From positions 62,001 to 126,000 of the forward strand of contig NZ_JASBRQ010000002.1 of assembly GCF_030149425.1 (NCBI RefSeq): a DNA stretch of 64,000 nucleotides, written 5' to 3'. Source of the DNA: Maricaulis sp. GTDB taxonomy: Bacteria; Pseudomonadota; Alphaproteobacteria; Caulobacterales; Maricaulaceae. The notes under the pieces are model-generated. The model saw only the letters and a list, made by a program, of their open reading frames with translations. It made no database searches and was not told where the DNA came from. Shown piece after piece: positions 61,119-64,000 of the stretch. The position numbers and the translations under genes are program-made. The first letter of the stretch is position 1. Every line of letters begins with the position of its first letter.

Positions 61119-62204
61119 CTAGAGAGCGTAAAATCCGGCCATTTCATCAAGACGCCGCAGCGCCTTGCCCGGCCAGCGGGCCGGCTGGGCCTCGATGCGG
61201 TCCAGGCGTTCGACCCAGTTGTCGAGGCGGTTATGCACCCAGGTTCGCGACGGCGACGGCGCCAGGAAGCCCGAGGCCAAGCCGCGCTGATAACTAGCCA
61301 ATTCCTGCTTGAAGCCGTAATCGCCCGGTCCCAGCTCGACTGCCTCCAGACCAAGATCCGCCGCCATGCGGATGAACTCTTCCAGCAGCAAGAGCCCCGG
61401 GCTGATGCGGGAAAAGTCCGCGTGATAAGCCGGGAACCAGAAATGCGCCATGCGGTCACTGACCATGCCGAGATGCAGCGCAGCAAGCCGGCCATCGACG
61501 CTGAGCGTCGACAATATGCCGGAAAACCGGGGTGTCTGGCGCTTGAGGACGGCCGCCAACAGCCGCTGGGTCCAGCCCACCCGGAATGCATCGAACACAC
61601 CGGTGCGCCGGTATTGCGCGCTTTTCCAGTCAACAAGCGTGGCAAAGGCTTCCGGTCGCGCATCGGAAAGCCGCAGCGTGTGGCCCGCCTCGAAACGTTC
61701 GAGCCGACGCCGGCGCATATCCAGATTCTTGATCAGCTTGGGCACGACCGACCGGCGATTGTCACGCCAGGCGTCAAAGCCGGCGCGGGTATCCACCATC
61801 CAGGAGCCATCGCGGCTGCGCGCCGCTCTGGCAAAGCCCGGTTGTTCGGCCAGTGCGCTTTTGAACTCGAACAGGGCGATCCCCGCCTGCTCCAGCAGCA
61901 GGGACGGCTGGATATCGGCTCCCGGCTCGGCAATAACACCATGCACATCACCCAGCGGACCACCGATCGGGCGCGCAAATCCGAAGCGGCCAGTCTGCAT
62001 CGGCAAGAATGCCTTGATCGCACCGTGGCGACGATAAACCGCAACGCGGGTATCGCTGCGCGCCTCTTCACAGCATTCGGCGAAGTCGGGCGCGAAATAC
62101 GGGCTCGCAAGCCGCGCATCTGCGGCGACAAAGTCCTGCCACGCCTGACGTTCTGCAGACGTCAGCTCGCTCGGCCGTATCAGCTTGGTATCACCTTGGG
62201 TCAT
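61119..62204 (-). CDS. FemAB/GNAT-like acetyltransferase (BcsL/CelD-type)
   Basis: A 361-aa protein with the double-GNAT architecture of the CelD/FemAB family. The second-domain features are RRRRLERFEAGHTLRL (about 165), LVDWKSAQYRRTGVFD (about 192), LHLGMVSDRMAHFWFPAYHADFSR (in part, about 243) and LGLEAVELGPGDYGFKQEL. Caulobacter HfsK, a holdfast N-acetyltransferase, belongs to this class. The position beside a polysaccharide flippase and ATP-grasp gene supports a role in acylating a saccharide unit. The gene is divergent from the flippase. Confidence 0.85.
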   Translation of the reverse strand: MTQGDTKLIRPSELTSAERQAWQDFVAADARLASPYFAPDFAECCEEARSDTRVAVYRRHGAIKAFLPMQTGRFGFARPIGGPLGDVHGVIAEPGADIQPSLLLEQAGIALFEFKSALAEQPGFARAARSRDGSWMVDTRAGFDAWRDNRRSVVPKLIKNLDMRRRRLERFEAGHTLRLSDARPEAFATLVDWKSAQYRRTGVFDAFRVGWTQRLLAAVLKRQTPRFSGILSTLSVDGRLAALHLGMVSDRMAHFWFPAYHADFSRISPGLLLLEEFIRMAADLGLEAVELGPGDYGFKQELASYQRGLASGFLAPSPSRTWVHNRLDNWVERLDRIEAQPARWPGKALRRLDEMAGFYAL

Positions 62205-62355
62205 CCTGAAACGCCCCAGCTGGGAGCTCCCCTCTCAACACGATGGAAAGACTAGTGCAATCGCCTTATCAGGCAGTGAATACGCGAAGGCATCTCTCGC
62301 CTGCCAATCGGCACCGGAATTGCAGTCTTCCCCTCTGAGGCGAGCGGAGCGTGCC

Positions 62356-63810
62356 ATGCTTGGACGACATCTTCTGGGGTATTTGCCGGTGCAACTGGCA
62401 CAGGCCATTGTGGGCTTCGGCTCAGTGGCTGTGTTCACGCGGCTGATGTCAGCGGAAGATTACGGCATTTATGCCCTCGCCATCGCCTCGCTGGCGCTCA
62501 CCCACATCATCGCTTTCACCTGGCTGGAAGCCGCGGTGGCGCGCTATCATGCCCGCGCCGAGATGCGCGGCCGTTTGCGCGATCACCTGGCCACCGCCTA
62601 CGCACTTTATGCCGGGGCCGCGGTTATCGGCGTTGTCCTGATCGCCACAGCCCTCTGGCTCGCACCCTTGGATATCAAGCTCAAAAGCGCGTTCAGCTTC
62701 GCCGCTATTTCCCTGTTGCTGCGCGCCCTGTTGCAGATCGGGTTGGAAACGCATCGGGCCCAGGGCGATATTGGCCGCTATTCCGCCCTTGAGGCCAGCT
62801 TCCTGATGGCCGGGTTCATGATCGGCGTCGGCCTCTTGCTGACCACCGATCTGGGGGCTGGCGGGATTTTCCTCGGCACCGCCATCGCCGCCGGACTGGC
62901 GCTGATGGTCGATCTTCCCGTGATGTTGCGCCGCACCCGCGGCGGCCGCCGCCAGGCGGTACGCGCCAAGACCTATGGTCGCTATGGCGCCGCGCTGTCG
63001 GTGTCCTTGATCTTTGAACACCTCCTGTCGATCGGCGACCGTTTCCTGATCGCCGCCTTTCTGGGGTCCGGCGCGGTCGGCATGTATGCGGCGGGTTATG
63101 GCCTCGCAGACCGGCTGCTCGACATCATCTTCATCTGGTTTGGCACCGCCATCTGGCCGCTGACCATCCGCGCCCTGGAAAGCGAGGGTGAAGCAGCAGC
63201 CAAGGCCATGGCCCATAAGGCCGCCGGCATGATGGCCTTGATCGCCTTTCCCGCTGCCGCCGGCCTCGCCCTGGTGGCTGAACCGCTGACGACGCTGATC
63301 ATCGGTGAAAGCGTCCGTGCGCAAGCCGCCACTATCCTGCCCTGGATTGCCTTTTCCGGCCTGATCAACGGCATGATGACCTATTATTTCCACGAAGCCT
63401 TCACGCTGAAGCGCAAGACCGGTGTGATGGCAGCCCTGATGGCCGGCGCGGCGGCTCTGAACCTGGTGCTCAACCTGATTTTCATCCCGCAATTCGGCAT
63501 TACCGGCGCGGCGGCAGCAACCGTGATCGCCTATGCCCTGGCACTGATCGCCTGCGCCATGATCGGCCGCCGCCACTTTGCCCTGCCCCTGCCCTGGGGC
63601 GACTGGATCAAGGCCGGCAGCGCGACCCTGGTGATGGCAGCGGCGGTGATCAACCTGCCCGCTATCGGTCCGGCCTGGGCCGACCTGATTGTCCAGGCTA
63701 TCGCGGGCGCGCTGGTCTATGGCGCCCTTGCCATCGCGTTCAACATTGCCGGCTGCCGCAGCTGGCTCGCGGCCCTGCGTCCCGCCCGACAAACGATCGA
63801 GGTTCAGTAA
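62356..63810 (+). CDS. Oligosaccharide flippase (Wzx/MATE-like)
   Basis: A 484-aa polytopic membrane protein from ATG 62356; the frame upstream is unrelated. It has 12-14 helices with the polysaccharide-flippase N-terminus LVQLAQAIVGFGSVAVFTRLMSAEDYGIYAL (in part). The conserved DRFLIAAFLGSGAVGMYAAGY segment is near residue 230. It would flip an undecaprenyl-linked repeat unit across the inner membrane after synthesis started by the phosphotransferase gene. Its stop overlaps the following glycosyltransferase start (TAATG). Confidence 0.88.
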   Translation: MLGRHLLGYLPVQLAQAIVGFGSVAVFTRLMSAEDYGIYALAIASLALTHIIAFTWLEAAVARYHARAEMRGRLRDHLATAYALYAGAAVIGVVLIATALWLAPLDIKLKSAFSFAAISLLLRALLQIGLETHRAQGDIGRYSALEASFLMAGFMIGVGLLLTTDLGAGGIFLGTAIAAGLALMVDLPVMLRRTRGGRRQAVRAKTYGRYGAALSVSLIFEHLLSIGDRFLIAAFLGSGAVGMYAAGYGLADRLLDIIFIWFGTAIWPLTIRALESEGEAAAKAMAHKAAGMMALIAFPAAAGLALVAEPLTTLIIGESVRAQAATILPWIAFSGLINGMMTYYFHEAFTLKRKTGVMAALMAGAAALNLVLNLIFIPQFGITGAAAATVIAYALALIACAMIGRRHFALPLPWGDWIKAGSATLVMAAAVINLPAIGPAWADLIVQAIAGALVYGALAIAFNIAGCRSWLAALRPARQTIEVQ

Positions 63811-64000
63811 TGCGCGATCTTGCAGCTTTCACGACCATGACCAATGCCGCGGCCAAGCGCAGCGCGGGTACGCGCCTGTCGATACTCATCCCTTTCTACA
63901 AGGATGACCCGACGCCGTTGATGACGACGCTGAACACCCTGATTGGTGCGCGCTGCGAGTTCGAGATCCTGCTGCTCGATGATGGCTGCCCCGATATGGA
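63810..64000 (+). CDS. Family 2 glycosyltransferase, 5' part only
   Basis: Starts at ATG 63810 in a TAATG overlap with the flippase and runs off the window after 63 codons. The segment SILIPFYKDDP (about residue 23) and FEILLLDDGCPD match the first nucleotide-sugar-binding strands of GT2 enzymes (a DDG motif in place of DDGS/T). It would extend the polysaccharide repeat unit. Confidence 0.8.
   Translation, partial: MRDLAAFTTMTNAAAKRSAGTRLSILIPFYKDDPTPLMTTLNTLIGARCEFEILLLDDGCPDM

Overview
The window reads as GC-rich chromosomal DNA of an aerobic, Gram-negative alphaproteobacterium. I infer a marine, prosthecate Maricaulis/Oceanicaulis-type (Maricaulales/Hyphomonadaceae) background. The reasons are System I cytochrome c maturation (ccmFGHI), a large set of exported hydrolases, a TonB-dependent receptor, Caulobacter-like polysaccharide genes and GC-rich palindromic repeats. 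No phage, insertion sequence, rRNA or CRISPR array is visible; one tRNA (Ser, GCT) is present.

Region 1 (1-8073, minus strand) is one tight acyl-CoA catabolic operon. In transcription order it holds two adjacent acyl-CoA dehydrogenases (probably a heteromeric pair), an SDR, an ACAD10/11-like dehydrogenase, an acyl-CoA ligase, a MaoC hydratase, a HSD17B4-like SDR and a thioesterase-fold protein cut by the window edge. A 20-bp palindrome lies 25 bp upstream of the first gene. Region 2 (8126-16479) holds a fatty acid desaturase, a small secreted protein, ccmI-ccmH-ccmG-ccmF in four-base overlaps, a PutP-like Na+/solute symporter and glutaryl-CoA dehydrogenase. Region 3 (16688-25974) has a cysteine-containing small secreted protein, tRNA-Ser, and exported enzymes: a PAD/agmatine-deiminase-like lipoprotein, a penicillin/AHL acylase lipoprotein, an alpha/beta hydrolase and gamma-glutamyltransferase.

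Region 4 (25971-38560) is the most interesting part. An exported PepF oligopeptidase is followed by a fused aconitase-X protein. Divergent to it is a COG0523 (CobW-type) zinc-chaperone GTPase overlapping a DUF1826 gene, behind a close match to the Zur operator consensus. Further on come two unknown proteins, a secreted metallopeptidase with N-terminal PPC-like repeats, and an M3 (Dcp-like) lipoprotein peptidase with a second Zur-like palindrome at its start. Together these suggest zinc-responsive control of exported zinc peptidases.

Region 5 (38648-51996) holds two unknown secreted proteins, a serine beta-lactamase-like lipoprotein, murI, a possible 61-aa CxxC protein, a flavin amine oxidase plus ChrR-like cupin behind an inverted-repeat operator, a beta-helix/membrane protein, trhO-GST, a TonB-dependent receptor and a second penicillin/AHL acylase. 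Region 6 (52070-58118) holds a 1081-aa beta-propeller-amidohydrolase, a 1-kb gene-free stretch rich in palindromic repeats, and a SulP transporter. Region 7 (58309-64000) starts an exopolysaccharide (holdfast-like) cluster: polyprenyl-phosphate sugar phosphotransferase, ATP-grasp enzyme, FemAB/GNAT protein, flippase and a truncated family-2 glycosyltransferase.
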